Source of the DNA: Artemisia argyi
Lineage: Eukaryota; Streptophyta; Magnoliopsida; Asterales; Asteraceae
Direction of reading: 5' to 3'
NCBI GenBank assembly: GCA_030686995.1
Contig: CM060696.1
Span: forward strand, 115,211,949 to 115,275,948
DNA: 64,000 bases
Shown: piece after piece, positions 10,271 through 22,082 of the stretch
Position numbering within the stretch: position 1 is the stretch's first letter
How the letters are laid out: each line of letters opens with the position of its first letter
The notes under the pieces: generated by a model
Told to the model about the DNA's origin: nothing
Database searches by the model: none
Seen by the model: only the letters and a program-made list of their open reading frames with translations
Made by a program: the position numbers and the translations under genes

Positions 10271-11335
10271 TAATTATACTAAGACCAATGTTATATCGAT
10301 GATGAAATCTCTTTTATTAATATGACTATATGATAATAACCCATAAAAGTAAAAGGCTTATTTTTCCGTTGATTTCGGGGACGAAATTAACTTTAAGGAG
10401 GTGGTGATATAATATCGGGTAATTTTAATACAATAAATGCTAGAGACAATGTAAATATAGACCCAAATTCATAATTAAATAAAGAAAGATAACTAAAAAC
10501 AAAGTAATGTATTTAAATGAAGATTTTTATGATTAATAGAAGGGAGTATAGGAAAATAAAAGGAAAAGTCATATGGAATTGGTCAAAATAGAACCACAAC
10601 ACACGTTCATCTGTAGCCCGAATTTTCAGTCCATAACCACCTTATTTAGTTCTATATTATCCGATTGATCATTCATGCAACTAAAACAAAACAAAAAAAT
10701 TGAAAAAAAAAAATACTATTATACTTTTCGTGAATGATTCAATAGTTGTCATATTTTTCAAGCAATATTTCAATAGTTTCCTTCAATAATTTATTTATTT
10801 CAATACTTTCTGTGAATGATTCAATATCTCCTTCAATAGAATTTTTAAGATTAATTAAGGGTAATTTAGGCAAAATATAATTTTTAGTTTTTCACTTTCA
10901 AGAATAGATGATTTTTCGATTATATAGTATTAGATTAACCTTTAAAAAAAGTCATATTGAATCACATCCTCCAAATTTAGGTTTTGTTTGTTACATGACT
11001 ATAAGAATTGTGAAATCACAATGATACTCATAGCAAGTGTTTGGTTTAATATGTCAAAATATGGATTAACAACCATAAGATCATAGAATAGAGAAAATGT
11101 GCCTTTTCTTAGCCATTCTTGTGAGTACCCCTTTACTTTCACTTATAAATTACTAAATCTAGTAATATATATCATGATGTTAAAAAACAGTAATATATAT
11201 CATTTCTTATTGAGATTGATACCCAAACTTTATTATCAAACCAAATAACAATTAGAAATTCTTATACTTATTTCATTCTTTTTAAAATCACACCAATTCC
11301 GATGTGATTCCAGGAAGGAAACCAAACACATCATC
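10271..11335. other. AT-rich spacer with a possible gypsy 3'-end scrap
   Basis: No gene is visible. At about 10374-10410 the stretch GATTTCGGGGACGAAATT followed by AAGGAGGTGG resembles the end of Ty3/gypsy pol plus polypurine tract; compare 50876-50907 in this window. Nothing else of such an element remains beside it. From 10720 to 10850 several short TTCAATA(G/C)T-rich words recur. Confidence 0.35.
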
Positions 11336-11608
11336 GCGATGAGAATTTTTTTATCTTTTAGTAGACGGGCACTTATATATATTTTCAAGAAACTTTTTAT
11401 TCAACAATTTTTTGTAAGTGTAAAATTTACGTATGGAGAAATCACATGTGATTTGCTATTTTCACATCACACGTGATTTCTAACATACAAAGCACATGTG
11501 ATTTTTCAAGACGCAAATTTTAACACCATAACAAAACTCGAAAAAATAAGGTTCGTCGAAAGTATGTCGAAGTACCCGTCTATTGAAAGATAAAAAAAAT
11601 TTCATCGC
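11336..11608. mobile_element. MITE with about 40-bp inverted termini
   Basis: The left terminus (GCGATGAGAATTTTTTTATC then TTTTAGTAGACGGGCACTT) is matched by the reverse complement of the right terminus (GCGATGAAATTTTTTTTATC then TTTCAATAGACGGGTACTT). The 273-bp element has no coding capacity. Its centre (11440-11505) holds three near-identical palindromes, CACATGTGATTT twice and CACACGTGATTT once. A target duplication is not clear. It lies about 1.4 kb upstream of the CCT gene. Confidence 0.75.
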
Positions 11609-12100
11609 AATTATGTGTTTTTTGTCGCTTAGCAATTTATCGTTTGCAATATATTTTATTTTTAAGAAGGGTGAAAAATGGTTATTTATTTATTTATTTT
11701 GATAAAAAAAAATGCTAGGATTGCTTCATTTGATCTTTGAAGAATATGTATATTGATCTCAACTCAAAAGAAAACACTCTTGTGTTCCACAAAATTAATT
11801 GTACAAAACAAGGAAAAATCAAATATTTCCCACCAAATTTTCTATAAAACAAAAAATTTACATTTACTACTTTAATGGGGAAAACTACAAAACATATTTG
11901 TTTTGTTTTGTTCACTTGTAACCACCCTCTTGTTTTCTTGAAAATTATAACCAATATCATACGAACGCGTATGTTGTTTTACGTTTTTTTTATTTTTTTC
12001 TTTTTCATTTTTTGTTTTTTATAATTAAATTAAATTCCATTCTTTTCTTAATTATTTTTTTTTATTTTAAAATAAAACCTAATTTTAATTTACCATTATT

Positions 12101-12405
12101 CACAAAAGGTGTAGATTGGCGGGGACACCCTGACCATTGTCCACCCTGGGTGTCTTTCGGCACCGGCCATTGTCCACCCTACAAGGAACAACTCTGTGCA
12201 ACTCTCCTGGCCTAGTGGGGCACCAACTGGAGTGAGCCGAGACTCTCGAACTTTTGAGCTCTTATCCACAAAGTCTCTCCAGTGAACTCATAGGTTTTGC
12301 GGAAGTGGGTACTTATCTGGGAGCAAAGTGCCGATGGGATTCTAACCCGAGTATATTGACTCAAGAATGAAAGCCCCACCCACTGGACCAATGCCCCAGT
12401 GGTAA
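12101..12405 (-). mobile_element. tRNA-derived SINE with 15-bp target duplication
   Basis: Read on the minus strand, the element begins near CACTGGGGCATTGG. It has a pol III A box, TGGTCCAGTGG (consensus TRGYNNARNGG), and a B box, GGTTAGAATCC (consensus GGTTCGANTCC), about 45 bp further on. It ends CTTTTGTG. Perfect 15-bp direct repeats TAATTTACCATTATT flank it (12086-12100 and 12406-12420), as target-primed integration predicts. There is no coding capacity; a LINE would supply the machinery. It sits about 380 bp upstream of the CCT-gene TATA box. Confidence 0.85.
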
Positions 12406-12420
12406 TAATTTACCATTATT

Positions 12421-12618
12421 ACTCCATCCGTCTCAAAATTATTGTCAGGAGACAAGATTACAAAGTTTAATAAAAGTGAGACTTTTATAATTCTCAATCA
12501 ATAAAATAGAATATTCCCCGTTAAATTCTTTTTTTGCTTACTAAAAATGAGAAATGAACAATTAATTTGAGACATACATAAAAGGAAATATAAACAATAA
12601 ATATGAGATAGATCGAGT
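12421..12618. mobile_element. Stowaway-like MITE, degraded
   Basis: The left end CTCCATCCGTCTCAAAATTA matches the Stowaway consensus CTCCCTCCGTCTCA. The right end, reverse complemented, reads CTCGATCTATCTCATATTTA, an imperfect partner. TA precedes the left end, but the right flank is TT, so the duplication is decayed. It is about 200 bp and AT-rich with no coding. It directly abuts the SINE's target duplication. Confidence 0.55.
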
Positions 12619-12780
12619 TTTTTATAGTTGGACATCAATTTTCATATTTAAAAAGGACATTGCCACTTTTTTCTTCTTTTACGCTAGCAGGTCAGCATCA
12701 CCTCAGATTTCTTCTCTCCTCTCACTTCTCCTCACTTTTGCTGATGCATGTCTATTTGTGGTCACAACTCACAGGTGTCA

Positions 12781-12788
12781 TATAAATA
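12781..12788 (+). promoter_or_regulatory. TATA box of the CCT gene
   Basis: TATAAATA lies 198-205 bp upstream of the ATG at 12986. Transcription would start about 30 bp downstream. This leaves a leader of about 170 bp with a pyrimidine-rich (CTT)n run at 12885-12903, a common plant 5' leader feature. Confidence 0.6.
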
Positions 12789-12985
12789 AATGAAGAATGT
12801 CCCAATAACCCCTCCAATATCAAATACTAATATAACTTTTCCTCTTTGCTGTCTTTTGTGTTGTGTACTTTTACTAGTCTTTTGCTTCTTCTTCTTCTTC
12901 TTCCTGCTTGGGTTTTGCTTCGTGTGAAAAGACCTCTTTATTACTCATTCATCAAAGAGTATTCTATTTTGTTCAAAGATAGAAA

Positions 12986-15548
12986 ATGTATGCAGATAGT
13001 GGACTAAGCCTCCCTTATTTCCAAAGCTTCTCACCTGATGTTCAACAGTTTGATGATTTCTACAATTCATACAAATCCAATTCTTGTTTGGTAATTTCCA
13101 TGCTATACTATTTTTATAGTTTTATTCATATTTGATGCTTATGTAATGTTATTAAGGATGAAAGTAGAGCTATGTTATTGGCATGCAATTTGTGTTATTA
13201 GTTTGAATGATGATTGATGAAGATTTAACTGTTTTACTAGTTTTAATGCTTGAAAAAAATAAAAATAATAATAATAAAATAAAAAATAAAATAAAAAACG
13301 TTAGTCATTTTGTGGTTGTGTTTAGAATTCATATTGTGTTATTAGTTTGAATGATGACTGATGAGGATTTGAGCTTTTTGATTAAGGTATTGGAAATCTT
13401 TAATTGGGCAATGAAATATGGATATTTTTGTATTACAGTATTTTTAGTGATTTTAAGATAACACTGTTGGATTCTTTGGCTCTTTGTGTTCTGCTTGTTT
13501 GCTTTATATGGAAATATCTTGAGACAGTAATTAAGTTTCTTTTATGAAAACATGCCCCCTCTTGGTTCCAATATAAATATGGGAAGAAGGTTGAATTAAA
13601 GTAGCTTTTTTGATGAATTACTAGCTAGTATAACATTTCTTTCTTAAAAAGACCCCGACAAGTGATAGTGAGATTCGTTTCATAGAAAGTTTTAATAACT
13701 GTAATAAACGAATCGTGTAATTTAGAGCTTTTTAACCACTTGAGCTCTCTCTATAATTGATAAAAGGAATGAAAGTATATGTCATTATAGTCAATTTTTA
13801 TATGTTGTTTTTGTCGTTCTATAATGGAAATGAAAAGTTTAGTTAATTGGTTTTGATGTTGAAAATAGATGGATCAAATTATATCTGAACTAAAGCTACC
13901 ACTTTAGTTCCTTTGAATCCAATAGTTTGTTATGATGGGAATTCTGGTTTTAGAAAAAGAAACTAAACATCAAAAAGTTGCATTATATCATGTTCTTGAG
14001 TGTCCAAAAGGGCAAACTAATTGTACTTTAATTAGGTGTCTTTAAGGATGATTTATTTTAGGATTTATGTTTTTGTTGTTGTTGATGTAACGTTTTCCTA
14101 ATGTGTCCTGACATCTATTTTATTTGTAATATAGGATAGTGTTGTTCAGAGCTCTACAATATCTGATTATGATCTTGGGGGTGAAGGGGATCTTTTCAAA
14201 GCACCAGAACCAATAATTGAGGACCCATTACTTACCCTTGACCCCATGACTACTGCAATGTCGATGATCACTTGTGGTGAAGACAACCTTTCCCCACAAG
14301 AACTCACTGTTGCTGATATTGAATCACTTCAAAATGAGAAATTTCTTAACGATGTTTTCCATGAATACAAAGACATCTTGGAAAATGAAGCGGAAACTGA
14401 AACATCACCACTCTCAGAGGTTTTGAATTACAAACTCCCCGTTAAAACTAATGAAAGCTCCATTGTGAAAGAAAACGTGCATCCTCCTGGACAGATCCCA
14501 AAGAGCGTGAGCTCAGAGTGTTTAAGCTCAATGGAATGGATTCATGGGGATCAAGTTAAGCCTTGTTTTGTGAATATTACCAAAATAGAGCTTGAAAATG
14601 TAAATGGAATGCGAAGGGCTTTCAGCGAAGGAGACATAAAGGTTTTATTATTATTTTTGTTTTTGTTTGTTTCGTTCATCATTATGATATGACTGTTATT
14701 AATTTTCATTGAGCTTTGTTTATATTAAAGCTGAGCCATCTAACGGCAGTTAGAGAATCCCAAAGACCCTGCGTGCTTTACAACCCTGTTACACTTTGGG
14801 GTCACATGGGTACCATACCTAACAATCATCGGTTGTTAGAGAACCCCAAAGACCCTACACGCGCGTCACCTAGAAACTAGAAACTATAAACTAAACGATA
14901 GAATTACTAGTCATAATATTTGTTCTTGATTTGACGGATAAAAGGTTCCTAATGAGTATGGGAGCCAAAGAAATAATTGAGGGTATTTTAGTGCAAACAC
15001 TACTAATAATTAATTTTGTTATTTGTAGTGCATCCCCATCTGAATATTTGGTATGTTCTGTACTTTGATCGAAAATCCATGCACTTAAAATTATCATTCA
15101 TGCATGAATCCACATACGTATATGTTCTAAACTGAGGGTGTATGTACATGCCTGACTTGAGTTTTCCGTGACAGACTCTTGCTAACGGACATGGATGCCA
15201 TAGAACTTCGTCCCTCGGTCAACCACCACTTACGAGTGACCACATTACTGAAGACCGTTGGCAGAAGCTCTCAAGATACAGGAATAAGAAGTCTAAGAGG
15301 AATTTCGGTAGAAAAATTAAGGTATTCATTTATCAAAACGGTTATTCACCTATTCCTTCCTCTTTCTTTATTGGCTCGTTCAAGAATGGCCATAGTGCAT
15401 GCTAACTAGTAAAATTGGCACATTGGTGTGGGTTAACTTTGACTTTGTTTTGGTTCAGTATGCATGTAGGAAAGCATTGGCAGACACTCAACCAAGGATC
15501 AGGGGAAGGTTTGCCAAAATAGAAGAAAATGAAATCCCGAGAAAGTAA
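12986..15548 (+). CDS. ASML2: CCT-domain transcriptional regulator, ASML2-like
   Basis: Four exons fit GT-AG rules and keep phase: 12986-13090, 14135-14641, 15175-15321 and 15459-15548, giving 282 codons. The N-terminus starts MYADSGLSLPYFQSFSPDVQ. A middle segment with YDLGGEGDLFKAPEPIIEDP and the GMRRAFSEGDIK block matches the small ASML2/FITNESS-type CCT proteins without a B-box zinc finger. The CCT motif is split by intron 3: RYRNKKSKRNFGRKIK ends exon 3, and YACRKALADTQPRIRGRFAK begins exon 4. CCT motifs bind DNA with NF-Y partners in the nucleus. Arabidopsis ASML2 activates sugar-inducible genes; that function here is inference from similarity. No B-box Cys/His clusters are present. The longest intron (13091-14134) contains only AT-rich sequence. 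The start is supported by the TATA box upstream and by the family-typical N-terminus. Confidence 0.88.
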
Positions 15549-16255
15549 TGTAGAAAACCCATAGAATATGATTATATAGATATGAAGTACAGCCAAGCCT
15601 GGTCAAAATCAAAGCAGGTTTGCTAAATAAGTTTTTGTATGGTAAGTTGTAATTAGATGTAATAATCTTGTAATTCTTGTATATCCCTAAACCGAATGTT
15701 GAATCCTTGCTGTATACAACTTGTTCTAAAACTATAATGCTAGTTTTCCTTCGTCAAACTCTAAATGATGAACTGACCTTCACCGTGTATATTTAATCCA
15801 AGTATAGAATGATATTTCACATTCTGATTTACAACCAGTTAGAAACCAATAAGAGCATAAACTGGAGTTATACTTGGAGAACCATAAAGTATCATATCAA
15901 AGTGTGTATCTAATAGTTAGTCCTTTCTTTTAGCTAAACCAAGTGGTAAGTTAAAAACGTTTTATGAAGGGGTATTTGTTTGAAGCAAAGACGACTGTCA
16001 AATATAATTTAGCGTACTATTATGAAACTAACAGTTAAATCATTCAACTTGTATAACTGATTTTCTTAGTGAATGACAAACTCACACACTCGCATTGCCC
16101 GAGTTGAAATTTTAACCGACAATCACTTGTATTGTACTTCTATTTATACTGCTAAACGAAATAGATGTTAGTAAAACTCTTATGACAGAATGAGAGGGGC
16201 AAAATATGCAGACAACAGCAAACATAAGATCTGTTAATGTCGTTACACCTGCAGA
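15549..16255. other. 3' flank of the CCT gene
   Basis: The CCT-gene 3' UTR probably runs to about 15650-15690, where TGTAATTAGATGTAATAATC and TTGTAATTCTTG resemble plant polyadenylation regions. The rest is AT-rich with no recognisable frame or element end. Confidence 0.45.
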
Positions 16256-16424
16256 TTAAGTAACTTCCTTTGGTAACTCTGGATCACATTTACTTGTGTG
16301 ATTGTCGTTCACATAGAAGATGAGAACCAAAGACTTCGGGTCTCTGTATTTGGGCTTTGCCAGTTTAGCCTTACTTAATAGTATATCAATGCGTGACTAA
16401 AGAGTATCAGTAAGAAGTTTTTCC
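16256..16424 (-). pseudogene. Possible exon of an unrecognised minus-strand gene
   Basis: The minus strand reads in one frame from a plausible acceptor (ACACAG then GGAAAAAC at 16424) to a TAA at 16256-16258. It includes SRIDILLSKAKLAKPKYRD and continues PKSLVLIFYVNDNHTSKC before ending PELPKEVT. The composition looks protein-like and unlike the retroelements here. One in-frame TAG (complement of 16397-16399) lies in the upstream third, so it is either a pseudogene or the exon starts further in. I do not recognise the family. A second weak stretch (SVGSPKDEFIV, then a stop, then ASDYHFR) lies near 16500-16560 on the same strand. The large LTR element inserted 0.4 kb away may have disrupted such a gene. 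Confidence 0.3.
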
Positions 16425-16813
16425 CTGTGTTAGTTGTGACCGTTAAGGATCCCGGCCCGTGTTCATTGCAATATGTGATTATGTTATTGACATAGGTTTA
16501 CTACCGGAAATGGTAATCTGACGCTCACACGATAAATTCATCTTTGGGGCTTCCAACACTATCACTTATTGATTCTAGTTCTACTAGTCACTGTGACTTC
16601 CGTCTTGAAACTTACAAAATGGTTTTGTGGTGTTGCTCTTTGTGATTCTTCGTTATCTAACTTCAACAATAATAAAGTTTATGCGTAATACATCAACAGG
16701 GAAGTATGATGCCAATCTTGTTCATTCTTGTGATCCTGTGGCATGTTCTTAAGTCCGTCCTATGCTTATTGTCTTATTAATCTCACCAATAAGAGCATAT
16801 AGATATCAGTTTG

Positions 16814-17603
16814 TGTTAGAGTTTGTGGATAAATATTAATAAACGTATGTCTAGTATCGAACTCGAGATCTCGGGATTGCACACATTACGTATGAAGGAA
16901 TTAATGAATAATAATTAATATATAAAATGTTATGTATATTTAATTATTAGAAACACAAAATAATGACTAATGATCCTTAGAAGTTAATGGAATTGGCTAA
17001 CTATCGTTAGGTATCGAAGAACAAGGACTAGAGTGTAAAATAGAGCCAAGAAGCTTCCGGAACCCCCTTTTAAGGGTGTGGCCGGTTTTGGAGTGGGTTG
17101 GGGAAGCCCAATCCTTATCCAACTTGTCCTCCAAGTTTACTCACTATAAATACAAGGCTTAGGGTTATTTGTTACTTGACTTTTGTGCACTAGCTATAAC
17201 CCTAAAACTTGTTTTCTTTTCTTCTTGTTCTTGGCCGATCGTACACCTCCTCCAAGGGTCGATTGGTTTGTTTTTTCCATAAAACAAATCTTGTGTTTTC
17301 ATTAACTAGCATTAACATTAATTCGGTTATAGTACGTATGTACAAGAACGAGGTAATTACTCACTATAGTAATTATCAAGGGATCGATTAACAAAACGGT
17401 AAGGGGTTAATCATTGATCCATATAAACCCTAATTAGGGTTCATCACATGTTCAAGATTAATTATTGGTTCTTGTTTTGCTAGAATCACTAAAGATACGT
17501 TCCTATTTAATTTATGTTAATCTTTTATATGTTATAGATGTTCCTACGCTTCCGCATATGTGTTTACCTATTTTATGATTGTCATGATTCATATATTCTA
17601 ACA
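16814..17603 (+). repeat. 5' LTR of the LARD-like element
   Basis: This 790-bp LTR is bounded by TG...CA with the inverted ends TGTTAGA/TCTAACA. CTATAAATACAAGG near 17144 is a good TATA box, with the transcript start expected near 17175. It is preceded by GTTTG and followed one base later by the primer binding site. The short frame at 17209-17391 is within the LTR and is repeated in the 3' LTR, so it is not a gene. Confidence 0.9.
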
Positions 17604-17604
17604 G

Positions 17605-17617
17605 TGGTATCACGAGC
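17605..17617 (+). other. Primer binding site, tRNA-iMet type
   Basis: TGGTATCACGAGC lies one base after the LTR end. It equals the common plant copia site TGGTATCAGAGC with an added or changed base, so priming by initiator tRNA-Met is likely. Confidence 0.75.
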
Positions 17618-18781
17618 TTGATATAACATGTAATTGATTACATAAAACACATAAAAAAACGAATTTTTGATTGTTTTAGATACATGTTAGGTTGTTTTAT
17701 AGATCTAGGGTTCTTTAAATTTCCTAAACCCTAAAAATTTTGGGAGGGGGTCGATTACCTCTTTATCCAAATTAGGGTTTGTGGTTTTTAATATTAATTG
17801 GATTAGAAACCCTAGGTTGCCTACATGTTTATGTGTTATTTAGGCGTATCCTATGACCTAATTGGTAATTGTTATGCTTTGATCCATGGCGAAACATGCA
17901 TGTTAGTCATGGGTTATTAATTGTTTTAATTGTTAAGATATGTCACATGTTTTAGATAGATCTAAATTGGGGAAGACCCCATAATTATTAAAATCAATTA
18001 ATGTGCTATGTAGTATGTGATTGACTTTGGCCTACGCAATTGATTCGTCAATGTATGTGGCTCACTTCCATTAAGAGGTGAAGGCCCTAGTTAATTATAT
18101 GCATATTGAAACCTAGAATTGATTTTGTTAGGATCTTTTCTAATCAAGAATGCATGTGGCTAATTGTTTCACCTTTTATAAGTGTTATGATTTATTAGTT
18201 GTTTTGATTTGTCTTTAATTACTTGTTTTATTGTTTTATTTTATTGGACATGATTGTAAGCAATAAAAGGATAATTTTTACAAAGAAAATAAATTGGACT
18301 AATAATGGTGAAACTCTAAGTAATAAAGATTGAATCTTGCGGTGTCTTATATGCCAACAACGGTTCGCTTCGCACGGTAATTCGCTCCAAGGCGAGACTA
18401 GCAAGATTCATACTTTGTTACATGTTTTAAGATTTAATCCATAAACTTTTGCTTGATTGATGTTTTGTATGGTTTTAAAAGTAACTCCTTTAAGACAAAT
18501 TCATAGTCGTGATAAGAAGACTTGGAAAGAGCCTTAGAGTCTGCCTTGGTTATCACACTTACGAATGCGTCTTAAACGACTTTCTTTTAAAGTCATTCTT
18601 GTACAAAGTCATCTTAAGGTATTTTATCTCAAGTAAAACTTTTTGAATTAATCTTAAGAATTGGTTATAAAAAGGTTTTGAAAACTTATGCTATAAAGAT
18701 GAGTGCATGCATCTTTATATATGTTTTGATTTTCACATCAAACTAAATACCCTTAAAATTTAAGTTACATGCCATCTAACT

Positions 18782-18902
18782 ATAAGAAACACTTGAAGTT
18801 ATTATTTAGTAAACGTGAGACGCAGGCTAAATTTTAATGACAAGGTAAATTTCCGAGTGTGCGTGAGACCACATATGGAGAATTTGCAGTTTCTAAGTTA
18901 AA
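18782..18902 (+). repeat. Internal module of the LARD-like element, copy 1
   Basis: This is a block of about 120 bp from TAAGAAACAC to GTTTCTAAGTTA. It contains AAACGTGAGACGCAGGCTAA and TGCGTGAGAC, and is repeated with changes at 20199-20316. It is non-coding. The repeated GTGAGAC words are its most conserved part. Confidence 0.7.
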
Positions 18903-20198
18903 CAACTTAATTAAGTTGATGCGTGAGACCTAGAACTTAAGGCATGAGATGGGATGAAACATGCTTACATGACAAATTGATGAATCAATTTGATGTAAAT
19001 CCCATAATGATCTAAGAATTGGAAAATTGTTTGCCAATTATTGTTTGACATATTACCATATTTTATACTTTCACCACTAGCAGATCAACTGATGTGGTGG
19101 AATCTATGTAAAGTTGGATCCTAGATTTTCAAGAACATATGTTGGTTATATGAATATATCCTTGGGTGTTATATTTTCTTGAAAATTGGTTATCGAAAAT
19201 ACTAAAATTGAATTTTGTAAATTCTTTTAAATGTATTAATGCAACATTAAAACCGTAAACGTGAGTTATTCTTTTATCAAATTGATCTACACCCGTATGG
19301 GTTTTATGGTTAGAGTCAATTTTACTAAAAGAATAAACCAAGTCTTCTTTTCATTAGGAGAAGTGTGAGACTTAATCCTATTCTTTCCATAGGATGACTA
19401 GAATAGCCTAAATTCTAAATACATAACTTATAGCAAAATTTAATAGTAAGACTATTTGCACTTTATGAGTTGTTAAATTAGAAGCTAGACTGATTACTGC
19501 ACAATGGTAAAAAACGAATTAGATTATTTTATCTAGTTGTTTTGATTTGACCATTTAAAGATACTACACACAATTGTTGGAATGGTATATCTGTTCAGGA
19601 AGAAATTGCATGCCCAATTTTTCAAGTTAAAAAAAATGGAATGTGATGAATCACATTTATGTAGAAGAATACATTCTTTTAGAACCTAATTAATTGTTAC
19701 GAATGGGTTTTCTCAAGGATGTAGGAAAGTAAATAGTACACTATTCCCTTTCACTGATTAATGAAACATTTATAATGTTGTCAAATTCAGTGGGAGTATT
19801 GTGTTCTTATGGCTGAATAAGGGATTATTGTGATGTTCTCTAATTCAGTGGGAGTTATAAGACTTATTGTCTTAATTGTAACTCAGATTATCTTTTGAAT
19901 ATCTCAAGATAATTACTTTCCAAATATAGACACTAATATTTTCAAGGATAGTCATGTGCGTTTCCTTAATTGATTGAGTAAAGTCTATATCTAGTAGTTA
20001 TGCTAATGACACAAATCATATTGTTCACATTAACAAACGCGTGCGTGTTGTTTATGGGATACATGATGTTGTTCCATGCACAAGTGGGAGAAATCTACAT
20101 TGTGTGCAGGGTACAACACATAAAAATATGATTTAACGGATTCTCTTAACTGCAAAGTAAGAGACTATAGTTCTAATATGATTAATATACATCTAATC

Positions 20199-20316
20199 TA
20201 AGAAACACTTTGTGTTGAAATTTAGTAAACGTGAGACGCAGGCTAAATATTAACAACAAGGTGAATTTCCATGTATGCGTGAGACTAACATGGATAATTT
20301 ACTGTTTCTAAATTAG
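20199..20316 (+). repeat. Internal module of the LARD-like element, copy 2
   Basis: This is the second copy of the 18782-18902 module, with the same order of AAGAAACACTT, AAACGTGAGACGCAGGCTAA, GGTGAATTTCCATG, TGCGTGAGAC and TGTTTCTAA. The spacing is near equal, so conservation covers the whole block. Confidence 0.7.
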
Positions 20317-21442
20317 ACATCTATTAGAACATGTGCCAATAACAATACTACTTCAACTTTAATATTTATGTATTATTGGAATGACATAAATGCATAAAGT
20401 AATATAATACTACTTTAATAATTATGTATTCTTAGAATGACATAAATAAATGAAGTAGTGTGCTAACTTGAAAATATTATTGAAACCAAATGATGGTGTT
20501 CATGATTACTTTAATTATACATGATTATACTTTATTGTATAGTTATAAACATGAAGTCTTTTAAGTATTACAAGACTTATAATAAAGTAAGACGTTAGCT
20601 TGTTATGGTCTTTTAATTAAGACATATACAAAAAGTCATTTAGATGATCAATGATTAATAACGTATAGTGGGATTATAACATGTTCAGGTTTTGATGAGA
20701 CATGAACATGAAGTGACTTGGTTAAAAGTACTTATGTTATAAAGCATGCAATTGGTTCAGAAATACTATTATACCATTAAGTTGACTTAGTTGGTAAATA
20801 GGTATACCAAAAGGATTATAGTTATCGTATATATTGTTAGATTGCCTTACAATATTTAATCTAATGAAATACCACATTTTTATGGTATGTTCAGTTAGAG
20901 AAATCAAACTCTTATTAGATTGTTTGATTGAAGATAACTATGACTTCTTTTCTTCCTAAAGTTATCATGGTCAGAAAATTGAGTATGGATTGAATATACT
21001 CAATTAGACTCCTAGAAGATTAATAAGACACTATTTAATTATGAAATGTGATGAATCACATTAAGTCTTAAATTGGAGTTCTAAGTTTGTTAAACTACTT
21101 ATGTGTAGTTTATTAACAAAAGAATATAAGGAACTGTCAATGTGTATTTGTAATATCCTAAAAGAGAACGTTGGATTGTTGCTCTAATTGCTAAGTATTT
21201 ATATTCTATATAATACTAAAGGCAAGTGGGAGTATTTTATCTTTGAAAGATAGAATTACAAGATACATAATCTTCTAAAATCACACTAGTGAAAATCATG
21301 ATGAGGCCTTAACATGTATCAAAGATGATGGAATTCTCATTCATAGATCCACTTGGATATCTCAGATATTTAATTAATATGCTGATGATTATATGATGTA
21401 GTATTACCAAAATAATGAATTGGGTAAATTACTCATAATATG

Positions 21443-21994
21443 TGTTGGGATATGAAATATCAAAGTGCTTCTGGATGTCAAAGTACTGCTGCATGAAGAA
21501 AAGAGTTAAAGTACTGCTGAAGAATAAAGTCGAAGTACTGCTGATATGAAGAATGCTTAAAGTACTTCGAAGGATGCAAGGACTGATATGCAATATTAGT
21601 CATGGATTAATTTGTAATATTAAGAGAATATTCTAGAATTAGTTAGGGATAATGACTTGTCGTTCAAGGATTACATGTTGTAAACCGACTTAAGGTTATC
21701 TATATAAAGAGCCTTAAGAGGTATTAGTCGATATATGTTTTAGAAGTTTTACAAGTCTTAGAAAAGTTTAGAAGTCGATCAAAGTTAATAGTTAGAGATT
21801 GTTAGTGAATCTGTGTAACAAAGCAGGTTCAAAGTTTGATTAATATAAAAGTTCTTCTTAAGCTTTGTGTTAGTAGATTCCGCATACTTTACAAAGTTAA
21901 ACAGTGTTTCAATATTAATAGTGTTGAGTTTACTCAATATTGTTAAACCCTTACAAGCTACAAAGTAGTTTGGTTAGAGTATATCGATCTAACA
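21443..21994 (+). repeat. Copia LTR, copy 1
   Basis: This 552-bp LTR begins TGTTGGGATATG and ends GATCTAACA. The U3 part carries four near-regular repeats of AAAGTACTGCTG or AAAGTACTTCG (about 21481, 21507, 21533 and 21559, period about 26 bp). A TATA-like TATCTATATAAAGAG lies near 21698. It is followed by the primer binding site. Confidence 0.85.
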
Positions 21995-21996
21995 AG

Positions 21997-22008
21997 TGGT
22001 ATCAGAGC
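21997..22008 (+). other. Primer binding site, tRNA-iMet
   Basis: TGGTATCAGAGC starts three bases after the LTR end. It is a perfect match to the standard plant initiator tRNA-Met site. Confidence 0.9.
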
Positions 22009-22082
22009 TTGTGTTGGAAACTCTGATTAAGAAGACAAACCTTTAAAACCTTTAAACCGATTTCACTACAAACCCTTTTAAG

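Noticed and set aside
10374..10410. Isolated Ty3/gypsy pol end with polypurine tract
   Set aside because: The words are suggestive, but no LTR start or upstream pol can be read beside them, so it is only mentioned in the spacer entry.
14749..14850. Two copies of GTTAGAGAAYCCCAAAGACCC in intron 2 of the CCT gene
   Set aside because: A short local duplication about 87 bp apart with no element ends; not informative by itself.
17209..17391. 60-codon frame, repeated at 31983-32165
   Set aside because: It lies inside the LARD-like LTRs and is duplicated for that reason.
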